This document shows positions 17,409-26,262 of a stretch of DNA of 64,000 bases, piece after piece. The notes under the pieces were generated by a model. That model was not told where the DNA came from. It ran no database searches and was given only the letters and a program-made list of their open reading frames with translations. How positions within the stretch are numbered: the stretch's first letter is position 1; every line of letters begins with the position of its first letter. The DNA is from Bacteroidetes bacterium 43-16 (GTDB taxonomy: Bacteria > Bacteroidota > Bacteroidia > Chitinophagales > Chitinophagaceae), in the NCBI GenBank assembly GCA_001897525.1, contig MKTB01000017.1, positions 248,001 through 312,000 on the forward strand, given 5' to 3'. Made by a program: the position numbers and the translations under genes.

Positions 17409-17906
17409 TTATAATAGTTTAAGTAATTTACTCATGAGCCAGTTTTCATCACTTTTGATGGCCAGATCCAGTAATACATTAGCTTTAGAAGTCACCCCCG
17501 TTAAATTGTCGATCAGTTTAAGGAAATCCTTGCTGTCAGCTGTTTTTCCGTCTATCTGGCGCAGTTCTTCCAGGGAGCTGACCAAGGGCTCGAGCTCTCT
17601 TTTTCTTCTTTCTTTGACGATCTGTTTAAATACATTCCAGATATCTTTATCGGCCACGAAAAATTCTTTGCGTTCGCCCATTTTCAGCTCTTTCTTCACT
17701 ATGCCCCAATCCATCAGTTCGCGCACATTCATATTGGCATTACCCCTTGAGATAAGCAAAGCTTCCATGATCTCATCGGTAGACAAAGGCGCTTCACTCA
17801 CCAGCAGCAAGGCATGCACCATAGCCATGGTCCTGTTGATGCCCCAGCTAGTGGCCAGGCTACCCCAGGTCTGGATAAATTTATCTTTGGCTTCCTCTAA
17901 TTTCAT
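17409..17906 (-). CDS. GbsR/MarR-type winged-helix regulator
   Basis: The 165 aa protein has the N-terminal helix pattern FIQTWGSLATSWGINRTMAMVHALLL and a winged helix (STDEIMEALLISRGNANMNVRELMDWGIVKK, residues 55-90) typical of the GbsR subfamily. A helical C-terminus follows. It is the first gene of a minus-strand run leading into two membrane proteins, an epimerase and a desaturase, so it likely regulates that lipid-related operon. The ligand is not predictable. Confidence 0.88.
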   Translation of the reverse strand: MKLEEAKDKFIQTWGSLATSWGINRTMAMVHALLLVSEAPLSTDEIMEALLISRGNANMNVRELMDWGIVKKELKMGERKEFFVADKDIWNVFKQIVKERRKRELEPLVSSLEELRQIDGKTADSKDFLKLIDNLTGVTSKANVLLDLAIKSDENWLMSKLLKLL

Positions 17907-17989
17907 GATTCAAAGGTAACGGGTAATTTTTGTATTTTCAAGAAAAAATGAAAGTTTATTTTTTGTGCTCCTTTGTGCTCATCCTGTAC

Positions 17990-18068
17990 GTCATTCCGAG
18001 CGTAATGAAATGGAGTCGAGGAATCTCATAAATAGTAAATAGTGAGAAGTGATGGGTGATGGGTGACT
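17990..18068. repeat. Dispersed palindrome fragment and heptamer repeat
   Basis: Contains a dispersed-type sequence (GTCATTCCGAGCGTAATG), related to the element at 47541, followed by a short GTGATGG heptamer array near 18045-18068. No coding sequence is seen. Confidence 0.5.
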
Positions 18069-18207
18069 AATTAATCATTCAGCAGAGAGGTCTCCGCGCA
18101 CTGATGCTTCGTCGATAGGAAGGCCTGGAATTGCATTAGGCTCATGCTTCGACAGGCTCAGCATGGCACTCATTTTCACGTAGAAGGACGTAGATGCAGG
18201 GTATAAA

Positions 18208-18240
18208 AAAACCTATAAGGTTTTTAAAACCTTATAGGTT
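18208..18240. repeat. Palindrome AAACCTATAAGGTT/AACCTTATAGGTT
   Basis: Inverted repeat that can fold into a hairpin. A second copy sits at 21551, between two convergent genes. Dispersed repeats of this kind often act as terminators. Confidence 0.7.
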
Positions 18241-18272
18241 GCTGTTTTCAGCTTATCATTTTAATTATCCTT

Positions 18273-18398
18273 CGACAGGCTCAGGATGACAATCAAGAGG
18301 CTCAGGATGACAAGCGACAGGCTCAGGATGACAAGCAACAGGCTCAGGATGACAAGCGACAGGCTCAGGATGACAAGCGACAGGCTCAGGATGACAAG
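18273..18398. repeat. 21-bp tandem repeat, six units
   Basis: Six head-to-tail units of about CGACAGGCTCAGGATGACAAG with single-base variants (CAACAGG, CAAGAGG). Single copies of the same word occur at about 18150 and 47400. Not coding. Confidence 0.9.
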
Positions 18399-18434
18399 CG
18401 AGAAGCTTAGGGTTCAGCCACTATTATTTTAAAC

Positions 18435-18989
18435 TTATTTAGCCGTAGCCAGCATACAAGCCATAATAGACTTGAATTTCCTTGCATCCTTGCCATCTAC
18501 GTTCGGTGACAGAATCTTCTGGTTAGAAATTTCCACTTTCACATCGGTTACATTGCCTGATGCCAGTTTCTTCATTTCTTCGATCGTAGGCTCTAAAGTA
18601 AGCTGATAAGTTGTATATACAGTTAATGCTCCTCCGGAACCAAAAGCCTGTGTAACCGGTTTTGCAGGTATTACATTGGACAATTTAACTACTTCTCCAT
18701 TATCTAAAAGGAAATAGAAATAAGTGGATTCATCCAGTGTCTGGTTAAACTCACCCAAAGCAGCAATCGTGGTCTGGATCTGCGTTTTACCGGCATCCTG
18801 GTTAATGGTTAATGCCCATTTGGTGGATTGTTTAAATGATACCACTTTTATTTTACCAAATATAACGGTCCCCACTTTGGTTTCTTTTTTAGTGAACTTG
18901 TCCACCTCTTGTTTCACTTCTTTGCAATCCTGCGCCTGCGCCAGGCTGAAGCTGGCAATACTAAGCGCAGTAATAATTAATTTTTTCAT
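18435..18989 (-). CDS. Exported protein of unknown function
   Basis: The 184 aa protein has a signal peptide (LIITALSIASFSLAQAQ) followed by a single domain with a strongly polar surface (VEISNQKILSPNVDGKDARK near the C-terminus). The family is not recognised. It sits just after a 21-bp tandem repeat and 36 nt downstream of the FKBP gene on the same strand. Confidence 0.65.
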   Translation of the reverse strand: MKKLIITALSIASFSLAQAQDCKEVKQEVDKFTKKETKVGTVIFGKIKVVSFKQSTKWALTINQDAGKTQIQTTIAALGEFNQTLDESTYFYFLLDNGEVVKLSNVIPAKPVTQAFGSGGALTVYTTYQLTLEPTIEEMKKLASGNVTDVKVEISNQKILSPNVDGKDARKFKSIMACMLATAK

Positions 18990-19025
18990 ACTATTAATTT
19001 TCCGGGTACAAGGAAAAGCAAGTGT

Positions 19026-19745
19026 TTATTTTACTTTTAATAATTCTACTTCAAACACCAATGTAGAACCTGGTTGGATGAATGGAGGTCTTTCCTGTGC
19101 GCCATAAGCCAAGGCTGCAGGGATGATGAATTTATATTTTGCTCCGGGACTCATCAGTTGCAAACCTTCGGTCCAGCCTTTGATCACCTGGTTTAAAGGG
19201 AATTCAACCGGTTGTCCTTTACTTTCGTCAAAAGTAGTCCCATCGATCAGGGTACCTTTATAGTTTACAGATACCAGTTGGCTGCCGGTTGGTTTAGCCC
19301 CGCTACCTTCTGTAATGGCTTCATATACCAGTCCGCTGGCGGTCTTTTGCAGCTTGGGATTGGCCTTCATCTGGTCTGCGATGTACTGAGCACCTTTTTG
19401 CTCATTTTCAGCGGCAGCAGCTTCATTGTTCTTGGTCTTTTTATCCATCATTCCTTTCTGCCAGTCCATCAATGTGGCTTGTAATGCAGCAGAATCCAGG
19501 TGGGCTTTTCCGGAACTTAAATAGTCGCTGATCGTAGCATAGATCAATTGGGTATCCAGGTCTTTATCCTGTGTAGCTACAGAAGATACATTGCGCTTGA
19601 TGTCCTGCGCCATAGCGAGGCCAATAGCATAGCTTGATTTTTTCTCAGCGTTTTGTGCCACTTTAGCATCTACTTTAGGGCCTTGCTGGCAAGCGATTAA
19701 GGAGCTCATACCGAGCGCTAATAAAGAAAGTTTTGTGATTTTCAT
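19026..19745 (-). CDS. FKBP-type peptidyl-prolyl isomerase, lipoprotein
   Basis: The 239 aa protein has a lipobox-type signal peptide (LLALGMSSLIACQQG), an N-terminal FKBP dimerisation-like helical region (residues 30-120) and a C-terminal FKBP domain (VNYKGTLIDGTTFDES, VIKGWTEGLQLM, YGAQERPPFIQPGSTLVFEVELL). It belongs to the Mip/FkpA-like group that isomerises prolines and assists folding of envelope proteins. A start at 19745 is followed directly by the signal peptide. Confidence 0.94.
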   Translation of the reverse strand: MKITKLSLLALGMSSLIACQQGPKVDAKVAQNAEKKSSYAIGLAMAQDIKRNVSSVATQDKDLDTQLIYATISDYLSSGKAHLDSAALQATLMDWQKGMMDKKTKNNEAAAAENEQKGAQYIADQMKANPKLQKTASGLVYEAITEGSGAKPTGSQLVSVNYKGTLIDGTTFDESKGQPVEFPLNQVIKGWTEGLQLMSPGAKYKFIIPAALAYGAQERPPFIQPGSTLVFEVELLKVK

Positions 19746-19813
19746 TTTATGAATGCTTGTTGTAATGTTAAGTTAAAGCGCAAATATATAATTATGGCAG
19801 TAAAATACATATA

Positions 19814-19844
19814 AAAAGGTGCGATTAATTATAACCGCACCTTT
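19814..19844 (-). terminator. Terminator of the PepSY-type gene
   Basis: AAAAGGTGCG / CGCACCTTT hairpin just past the stop of the minus-strand gene ending at 19861. Confidence 0.7.
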
Positions 19845-19860
19845 GAGTATTTATGAAGGA

Positions 19861-20376
19861 CTATACAAAGAGTAATATGATGGTGAGTACCGCGCCTACC
19901 AGGGTATAGACCATGCCTTTTTTGAAGATCTTTGATTTGGGCTGGAACATCCAGAAGCTGGAGATGACATAGAACAGCAGTGATGTGCCGAAGAATACAT
20001 TCAAGGCAGATAATGGCTCGGCAGATTTGGATTTATGTAAGGACACCAGCTTGTTCAGCACAAAAGGGTATTCTTTCTTTTTATAATCCACCGCACCGTT
20101 TTTTACCGCATACCAGCCTTCTTTAAAATAGGCTGTATCATTGGACTCTTTAGTAAATTCCAGGTTGCGGATGCTGATCTCTTTACCTAAAGCTTTATCA
20201 GAGAGCCCTGGCTCGAGGGTTTTAGTGATATGCTTTTCTTGTTTCAATGCATCTTTATCCCGGAAGATGAGTACAATGCCGCTCAGGGAATAAATAGCCA
20301 TGATGCCGGCAAGGAAATAGCCTAAATAGCGGTGTACTACGCGCATAAAGGTTTTGGTGTCTCTGATCTCTGCCAT
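19861..20376 (-). CDS. PepSY-associated TM family protein
   Basis: The 171 aa protein begins with HRYLGYFLAGIMAIYSLSGIVLIF, the hallmark first helix of PepSY-associated membrane proteins. It then has an extracytoplasmic domain (residues 40-120) and two C-terminal helices (FFGTSLLFYVISSFWMF; VYTLVGAVLTIILLFV). It is shorter than the classical four-helix PepSY proteins linked to iron uptake. Function unknown. Confidence 0.8.
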   Translation of the reverse strand: MAEIRDTKTFMRVVHRYLGYFLAGIMAIYSLSGIVLIFRDKDALKQEKHITKTLEPGLSDKALGKEISIRNLEFTKESNDTAYFKEGWYAVKNGAVDYKKKEYPFVLNKLVSLHKSKSAEPLSALNVFFGTSLLFYVISSFWMFQPKSKIFKKGMVYTLVGAVLTIILLFV

Positions 20377-20431
20377 ATTGTATATTGCTCAATAAGGGCG
20401 CAAATCTAGGGATTCTCTGCAGGATATTTTT

Positions 20432-20788
20432 TTAAAATTTCGGATTGTCTATAAATTTTACAATACTGTGAGATTGCGCTTCTGACCATTTCCGGCTCAT
20501 ATCGCCCATTTTAAAGCGGATAAAATCTTCATCATTCATATGCAATTCTACCGTTGCGATGCCAGGATCAATAAGGTCGACGAGTTTATTCAATTTTGTC
20601 TGTGCGGTTTTGTCCAGCATTTTATCCATCACCAGCATATCGAAACTGTGGGTATTGATGGCATCAATCGCTTTTTCTATATCGGTTTCAAAAGTTGTGC
20701 TGATGTGGTCAAATTCTTTGCTTACTTTTTGAAAGATATCTGTTGAAGTATGAGTATCGTAAACGACGTATGTGTTTAATGTTTTCAT
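20432..20788 (-). CDS. Small protein of unknown function
   Basis: About 118 aa from the Met in MKTLNTYVVYDTHT; the ORF extends 7 codons further upstream. The sequence has an alternating alpha/beta pattern (DIEKAIDAINTHSFDMLVMDKML; TVELHMNDEDFIRFKMGD) that resembles a receiver-like or Rossmann-like fold, without the full set of phosphoacceptor residues. The family is not recognised. Confidence 0.55.
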   Translation of the reverse strand: MKTLNTYVVYDTHTSTDIFQKVSKEFDHISTTFETDIEKAIDAINTHSFDMLVMDKMLDKTAQTKLNKLVDLIDPGIATVELHMNDEDFIRFKMGDMSRKWSEAQSHSIVKFIDNPKF

Positions 20789-20809
20789 AATTTTTTTATT
20801 TACAGACAA

Positions 20810-21023
20810 AGTTAGGCAGTTATTCCAATCCTGCCATTGATTTAGGTTAAGAAAGGTTATAAGATGTACTCATATCAAAGCAGCAAGCGAGTATTTTTCG
20901 ACGGGACTCGGGGGTACAGGTTGGCTGTAGATTTCCCGGCTTCATTTTATCGCGCTTGAAATACAAGGCTATGGTTGAAGCATTTTTCCTACCTTCAATG
21001 TTTCACTTAAATAAGCAAATTCA
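20810..21023. other. Intergenic region between divergent genes
   Basis: Holds the divergent upstream regions of the small unknown gene and the DinB gene. I see no further feature. Confidence 0.4.
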
Positions 21024-21518
21024 ATGGGACTTAAACAGGCTTTACTGATAGAAGTTGAGCGCGAAACGGAAAACACGAGAAAGATGATCAGCAGGATCGA
21101 GGATGGTCATCTGGCATTCAAGCCACATGAAAAATCTATGAGTATGCTGGCGCTGGCCAGGCATATTGTTGAATTGCATAGTTGGGTAGGGGAGATATTG
21201 AGTAAAGATGCATTAGATTTTCATAGTGGTTATACACCCTTGAGACCTGCTACGGTCAGTGAGCTATTGGAAGCTTTAAAGGTGGGTTATGAGCATAATA
21301 TTGCGCGTTTACAGGAAGTGAATGAGGAAGAATGGGAGCAGACCTGGTCTTTGAAGGCTGGTGCGCATACCATTGCCAGTATGCCCAGGAAAGCAGCGAT
21401 CCGCTATATTGTGCAGAATCACCTGATCCATCACCGCGGCCAGCTGAGCGTTTACCTGCGCCTGAATGATATCCCGGTGCCCGGCCTTTATGGCCCTTCT
21501 GCTGATGATCCGAGATAA
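21024..21518 (+). CDS. DinB-family four-helix-bundle protein
   Basis: The 164 aa protein has the DinB/YfiT fold pattern. His residues that can form a metal triad lie in ALARHIVELHSW (about residue 50) and NHLIHHRGQLSVYLR (about 145), and the conserved C-terminal motif VPGLYGPSADD is present. Members include thiol transferases and enzymes acting on small molecules; the specific substrate here is unknown. Confidence 0.92.
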   Translation: MGLKQALLIEVERETENTRKMISRIEDGHLAFKPHEKSMSMLALARHIVELHSWVGEILSKDALDFHSGYTPLRPATVSELLEALKVGYEHNIARLQEVNEEEWEQTWSLKAGAHTIASMPRKAAIRYIVQNHLIHHRGQLSVYLRLNDIPVPGLYGPSADDPR

Positions 21519-21550
21519 GATAGTTTATTATTTGCCGAGAGGACTCTGAT

Positions 21551-21585
21551 AAAACCTATAAGGTTTCAAAAACCTTATAGGTTTC
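21551..21585. terminator. Bidirectional terminator, dispersed palindrome
   Basis: AAACCTATAAGGTTTC / AAACCTTATAGGTTT inverted repeat between the stops of the DinB gene (+) and the protease gene (-). It is the same element as at 18208. Confidence 0.75.
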
Positions 21586-21593
21586 TGATCATT

Positions 21594-22727
21594 TTACCAA
21601 CTCAGGTGCTGCAGTTTCCTGTAAATATGATTCCCGGCATTATCATAAACCCTGATCACGTACATGCCCTGTGCAAAGGCGGCAGTGTTGATGGTATACG
21701 TTTGAAATTGTGGACGGTCAAAGCTTTGCTTAAATAATATTTTTCCCTCTACATTGCTTAATTGCACAAAGATCCTGGAGGAAGGTATATTCCCGATTGT
21801 CAATTTAATGTTTTGCTGACCGGTACCGATCTTCACATTTTCATCGTTAAAACCATTGTTGCCCGGAATAGAAGTGGGGTTCGCGTTCATTACAGAATCG
21901 ATCCAGGGCCTGAAGTAAGCGACATTGGTATAAATGCCCGGTTGCTCAAAAAGGGTTGTGGCATTACCGCCTCCGCTGACCACACCTATTATATATTTTG
22001 TCCCGTTATCTTCTACCCATAATGGCCCGCCACTGTCCCCGGCCGCCGCACCGGACTGGTCTTCATTACCTTCATAACCCACACAGGCCACTCTTTCGGT
22101 AATTGGCGATATGGAAGGGTCATTTTGATAAAAAGTATTACACTTTGTCCTGCCAATGATCTTCGAATTGGTCCATTTCATAATATCTGCAGATTGCATA
22201 CTGAAGGTATCCATGATGCCCCATCCAGCTGTCTTAACCGCCTGGTTATGGTTATAATAAAGAGCGGTATCCGCGCGCTGAGGCATGGCAATCGGAGCGA
22301 TTGTGTAAACCGGCTGTTTTAATTTGATCAGGCCTATATCATACCCGTTCCCCAGGTTTACGGAAAGATCAAAAGACCTGTGCCTGAAAAAAGTATCTAT
22401 TTCAGCTTCTATACCTCCATTAGGGTTTGTAGTCTGTGTATTGGTGCTTACTGTATTAAAACGGACATGGGTAGGAGCATCTATGCCCATATCTTCGGTC
22501 ATCACACAATGTGCCGCCGTAAGTACCCAATAAGGATGGATCAAAGCAGAGCCGCATAAATGGTAGCGAACGGAATCGTATGTGATCCGAATATCCCCGA
22601 GCCATGGAAATTGCCCTTCAATAACATTTTGGCCGCCCACGATCCAGTGACCGGATTGAGCGTTTGCAGGATTATTTTTAATAAGCGCTAAAGCACCTAA
22701 ACTTAAAGCCAGGACAATTTTTTTCAT
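21594..22727 (-). CDS. Secreted trypsin-like serine protease with T9SS sorting domain
   Basis: About 377 aa from MKKIVLALSLGALALI, which gives the signal peptide; the ORF starts four codons earlier. The chymotrypsin-fold triad is intact: His in LTAAHC, Asp in GYDIGLIKL and Ser in AGDSGGPLW. The residue six before the Ser (S1 pocket base) is Gly rather than Asp, so tryptic specificity is unlikely. The mature N-terminus IVGGQNVIEGQFPW is the classical activation site. A type A T9SS sorting domain forms the C-terminus (QGMYVIRVYDNAGNHIYRKL), so the enzyme is exported across the outer membrane. Confidence 0.94.
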   Translation of the reverse strand: MKKIVLALSLGALALIKNNPANAQSGHWIVGGQNVIEGQFPWLGDIRITYDSVRYHLCGSALIHPYWVLTAAHCVMTEDMGIDAPTHVRFNTVSTNTQTTNPNGGIEAEIDTFFRHRSFDLSVNLGNGYDIGLIKLKQPVYTIAPIAMPQRADTALYYNHNQAVKTAGWGIMDTFSMQSADIMKWTNSKIIGRTKCNTFYQNDPSISPITERVACVGYEGNEDQSGAAAGDSGGPLWVEDNGTKYIIGVVSGGGNATTLFEQPGIYTNVAYFRPWIDSVMNANPTSIPGNNGFNDENVKIGTGQQNIKLTIGNIPSSRIFVQLSNVEGKILFKQSFDRPQFQTYTINTAAFAQGMYVIRVYDNAGNHIYRKLQHLSW

Positions 22728-22897
22728 AGATATCGTCATTTAAAATATGATTCAAATTTATTAGAATTATGCTTCTGCCGGATCTCTACCGGTCGGTTTA
22801 AGCCGGAAATCTATTATTAAGACGTAATACAAGCGAAAATTCTTTACAAAAATTAAATAATTGTGCAGTAAATAGCGAAAGGGCGGGATTTGAGGCT

Positions 22898-22905
22898 TAA
22901 CTTTG
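22898..22905 (+). promoter_or_regulatory. -7 element of ctaA
   Basis: TAACTTTG matches TAnnTTTG 19 nt before the ctaA start. No convincing -33 TTTG is present. Confidence 0.4.
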
Positions 22906-22924
22906 GCAAATTTTTTTGTACAAA

Positions 22925-24007
22925 ATGATTCAGGATTTTAACGATCAGGCACGCAAAAACCGTACGGTAGCCATTTGGCTGTTGATCGGTGTCGGTATGG
23001 TAATCGTGCAGACCTTACTGGGAGGTATCACCCGGCTTTCCGGCTCCGGATTATCCATTACAGAATGGAATATTGTAACCGGTACGCTGCCGCCTTTAAA
23101 TGAGCAGCAATGGGCAGAAGAGTTTGCAAAATATCAGGCATCTCCGCAGTTTAAATACCTGAATAGTGATTTCACCGTTTCCGATTTCAAATTTATTTTC
23201 TTCTGGGAATGGTTTCACCGCTTATGGGCCAGGTTGATCGGCCTTGTATTTGCCCTTCCTTTTATATACTTCCTGGTGAAGAAATACTTCACTAAGGATA
23301 TGGTTACGCCGATTGTAGGGATGTTTGTCCTCGGCGCTTTACAAGGTGCTATAGGCTGGATCATGGTAGCCAGCGGGCTTGTAGGCGATGCCATTTATGT
23401 GCGGCCGACCAGGCTGGCGATGCACTTTGTATTGGCCATGGTCTTAGGGGCCTATGTATTCTGGTTTGCCATAAAATTATTAATTCCCAATAATAAGAAG
23501 ATCGTTTCCGCTTCTTTGCATAGACTTGCCCTTATTATCCTGGTGGCTATAGGTATTCAATTTATTTATGGTGCCTTAATGGCCGGACATAAGGCGGCTA
23601 CGGTGGCTGCTACCTGGCCAACTATTAACGGGATGTGGATCCCGGAAAATATGGACCAGTCTCCCTCCGGGCATTATATGCTGGAAAATAAGATCACGAT
23701 TCATTTTATGCACCGCGGCCTGGCTTACCTGATATTACTGCTGACCATCTTATTTACGGTAAAAGCGGCTAAAATAAAGGTATCCGGTGTCTTCAATAAA
23801 TTTAAATACACACCAATAATACTGGTGCTGGTTCAGGTGACACTGGGCATTTTCACCTTATTGTCCAGCAATACGATACAAGCCAATAAATGGCTGACCT
23901 TCGAAACGATCGCGCTAAGTCACCAGATGATCGCCATGTTCCTGATGTTTAGTATGGTTTTGCAGGTTTACCTGATCAAAACAAAAACAGGAGTGGGCAA
24001 CAAATAA
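22925..24007 (+). CDS. ctaA: Heme A synthase (COX15/CtaA)
   Basis: The enzyme oxidises the C8 methyl group of heme O to give heme A for aa3-type cytochrome oxidases. The 360 aa protein has about eight membrane helices and conserved heme-ligand His motifs (FFWEWFHRLWARLIGL; RLAMHFVLAM; TIHFMHRGLAYLIL; ALSHQMIAMFLM). The GGITRLSGSGLSITEWNIVTG segment at residue 25-45 is a family signature. An ATG at 22925 is preferred to the TTG used in the track. It ends in a strong terminator. Confidence 0.96.
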   Translation: MIQDFNDQARKNRTVAIWLLIGVGMVIVQTLLGGITRLSGSGLSITEWNIVTGTLPPLNEQQWAEEFAKYQASPQFKYLNSDFTVSDFKFIFFWEWFHRLWARLIGLVFALPFIYFLVKKYFTKDMVTPIVGMFVLGALQGAIGWIMVASGLVGDAIYVRPTRLAMHFVLAMVLGAYVFWFAIKLLIPNNKKIVSASLHRLALIILVAIGIQFIYGALMAGHKAATVAATWPTINGMWIPENMDQSPSGHYMLENKITIHFMHRGLAYLILLLTILFTVKAAKIKVSGVFNKFKYTPIILVLVQVTLGIFTLLSSNTIQANKWLTFETIALSHQMIAMFLMFSMVLQVYLIKTKTGVGNK

Positions 24008-24009
24008 TT

Positions 24010-24037
24010 AAAAGCGGGAATCATTCCCGCTTTTTTT
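24010..24037 (+). terminator. Terminator of ctaA
   Basis: AAAGCGGGAATCATTCCCGC followed by seven T residues, right after the ctaA stop. Confidence 0.9.
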
Positions 24038-24160
24038 ATTTAGAAGTTTTCCCGGAATTAAGCTCCAATGAGTAGAATGCTGTAAGGACTTATATTATCC
24101 GCAACTGCCGTTTTTAGTATTAATTATTCTTTTATATAGTTTGCGTAAACTATCTGTGAA

Positions 24161-24194
24161 TGCTAAATTTCTTCAAAATTCAACGGTAAATTTG
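24161..24194 (+). promoter_or_regulatory. Promoter and putative response-regulator box of the two-component operon
   Basis: The motif TGCTAAATTTCTTCAAAAT (24161-24179) contains CTAAAT and CAAAAT, 11 bp apart. It is followed by the -7-type element TAAATTTG at 24187-24194. The same motif with identical spacing to the -7 position is found before the outer membrane receptor gene at 26324. Direct repeats with 11-bp spacing are how OmpR/PhoB regulators bind. Confidence 0.6.
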
Positions 24195-24216
24195 TAAACA
24201 TTAAGCTATCTGAACA

Positions 24217-24897
24217 ATGAAGATCCTGGTCATAGAAGACGAAAAAGAGCTGGCAAAAAGCATCGTCGAATATCTTGCTGAAGAGCAATACTTATGTGAG
24301 GTGGCGGCCACTTTCAGGGAAGCGATGGATAAAATAGATATATTCAATTATGACTGTATCCTATTAGATATAACGCTTCCCGACGGGAATGGACTGAAAA
24401 TATTAGAAGAACTGAAGAACGATAATAAACAAGATGGGGTGATCATCATCTCAGCGAAGCATGCGCTCGATGATAAGATAAAAGGCCTGCAGCTGGGGGC
24501 CGATGATTACCTGACCAAACCCTTTCACTTATCGGAGCTTACCGCCCGTATCTATTCCATTATCCGCAGGAAGCAATTCAATAATGCTAACATTATAAAG
24601 CAGGAAGAACTGGAAATTGACCTGCTGGCAAAAACCGTTACTGTGAATAATGCAGTCCTTAATCTGACTAAAAAGGAATTTGATCTGTTGATCTACTTTA
24701 TCGGGAATAAAAACCGGGTACTTTCCAAAAGCACGCTGGCGGAGCATCTTTCCGGCGATTTTGCTGATATGCTCGACAACCACGATTTCGTATATGCTCA
24801 TGTGAAAAACCTGAAGAAAAAACTAAGTGATGCTGGCTGCGCTCCATATATAAAAACTATTTATGGTACGGGGTATATATGGAAGGGGAAGGGTTAA
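24217..24897 (+). CDS. OmpR/PhoB-family response regulator
   Basis: The 226 aa protein has a receiver domain with acidic pocket IEDEKE, phosphoacceptor Asp51 (CILLDITLPDGNG) and conserved Lys in ADDYLTKPF. A winged-helix DNA-binding domain follows (LTKKEFDLLIYFIGNKNRVLSK, residues 148-226). It is paired with the histidine kinase gene downstream, and together they likely control their own operon and the outer membrane receptor gene 26324, judging by a shared upstream motif. Confidence 0.95.
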   Translation: MKILVIEDEKELAKSIVEYLAEEQYLCEVAATFREAMDKIDIFNYDCILLDITLPDGNGLKILEELKNDNKQDGVIIISAKHALDDKIKGLQLGADDYLTKPFHLSELTARIYSIIRRKQFNNANIIKQEELEIDLLAKTVTVNNAVLNLTKKEFDLLIYFIGNKNRVLSKSTLAEHLSGDFADMLDNHDFVYAHVKNLKKKLSDAGCAPYIKTIYGTGYIWKGKG

Positions 24898-24935
24898 TTG
24901 TGAATGGTGGGTGGTGAGTGATGGGTGATTAGTGA
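24898..24935. repeat. Heptamer repeat array between regulator and kinase genes
   Basis: Units such as GGTGAGT, GATGGGT and GATTAGT follow the response regulator stop directly. The GTG used as the kinase start in the ORF track lies inside this array. Confidence 0.8.
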
Positions 24936-26259
24936 TATATCAGTCAATTATAAGCGCTATAATAATATACAATTGAAAAAAAACTTATTACAAAAATCGC
25001 TGAAACAGCTTACGGTCTTTGCATTTATTGTATTTGCATTGAGCATTCCATCCTATTTCCTGCTGGTGGACTGGATCTGGCTGAAAGAACTGGACGAAAA
25101 CAATCACCTTACCGCTGAGCGTATAGAAAATGAATTTAATGAACAACATATCAGCGAAGAAAAATTAGCGGAAAGCATTACTTTCTGGAATGAAATACAG
25201 CCGGTAAGCAAAATAGAATCCGCCCGGCAACCCTTATCGCAGGATAGCCTGTACACCATCAGGCGGCAAAATACTTATGCCAAAAAAGAAGCGATAGACC
25301 GCTTTCGCGGCTTAAAGACCAATATCAGGATCAATAACCGGAACTATGTATTGGTAGTAGAAACTAACGTAGAAGAGACCGAGGAAACGGTTGCCTATAT
25401 TGCGCTGGTGACACTGGGCTTTTTCCTGATCCTTGTTATTGGATTCTGGATACTGAACAGGAGGCTTTCTCAAAAATTATGGCGACCCTTCCGGGATACT
25501 TTACAGCAATTAAAATCCTTCCAATTGCACAGCCAGGAAAAAATCCGTTTCCAGGAGACCGATATCATAGAGTTTACGGAACTGAATGCAACGCTCGACA
25601 AGCTGCTGCAACATAATATTGCCACCTATCAAAGCCAGAAAGAGTTTACCGAAAACGCTTCGCACGAACTGCAGACACCCCTGGCGGTACTCAAAAACCA
25701 ACTCGACCTGCTGCTGCAAAGTGCTGACCTCACCGAAAAGCAATACCATATTGCAGAGGCCATGAACAAAGCCCTGATCAGGAGTTCAAGGATCAACAAA
25801 AACCTGCTCCTGCTGGCCAAGATTGAAAACAGCCAGTTTGATCATTCAACCCTTATCCGGTTTGACAACTTAGTGCTGCATAGTGTTGATGCGCTGCAGG
25901 CACATTTCAAAGAAAAAAACATAAGTCTCCATACAGATATTCAACAGGAGGTGGAAGTGAAAGCAAATGCCGGCCTGGCAGAAGTGCTGATCAATAACCT
26001 GATCGTGAACGCCATCCGGCATACTGCACCGGGATGCGATTGTACCATCGTCTTATCAGCAACCGGTTTTGAACTCAGCAATTCCGGGCAAAAGGCGCTT
26101 GATCCAGATCTGCTGTTTAAAAGATTTTCCAGGATGTCTGCCGACAATAGCGGTAGTGGCTTAGGCTTATCAATCGTTTGGGAAATATGCCGCCTGCACC
26201 ATTGGAGCATTAAATATAAATTTGAAAATAAGCAACACATTTTCTCTGTGCAGCTTTGA
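24925..26259 (+). CDS. Sensor histidine kinase
   Basis: The 444 aa protein has two membrane helices (about residues 30-52 and 157-177) framing a periplasmic sensor of roughly 100 aa. A dimerisation domain with His247 in FTENASHELQTPL and an ATPase domain follow (NLIVNAIRHT, N box; SGLGLSIVWEICRLH, G2 box). The GTG start at 24925 falls in heptamer repeat DNA; a TTG at 24973 (reading KKNLLQKSLKQL) is a likely native start. It is co-transcribed with the response regulator. Confidence 0.94.
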   Translation: MISDISVNYKRYNNIQLKKNLLQKSLKQLTVFAFIVFALSIPSYFLLVDWIWLKELDENNHLTAERIENEFNEQHISEEKLAESITFWNEIQPVSKIESARQPLSQDSLYTIRRQNTYAKKEAIDRFRGLKTNIRINNRNYVLVVETNVEETEETVAYIALVTLGFFLILVIGFWILNRRLSQKLWRPFRDTLQQLKSFQLHSQEKIRFQETDIIEFTELNATLDKLLQHNIATYQSQKEFTENASHELQTPLAVLKNQLDLLLQSADLTEKQYHIAEAMNKALIRSSRINKNLLLLAKIENSQFDHSTLIRFDNLVLHSVDALQAHFKEKNISLHTDIQQEVEVKANAGLAEVLINNLIVNAIRHTAPGCDCTIVLSATGFELSNSGQKALDPDLLFKRFSRMSADNSGSGLGLSIVWEICRLHHWSIKYKFENKQHIFSVQL

Positions 26260-26262
26260 TCC

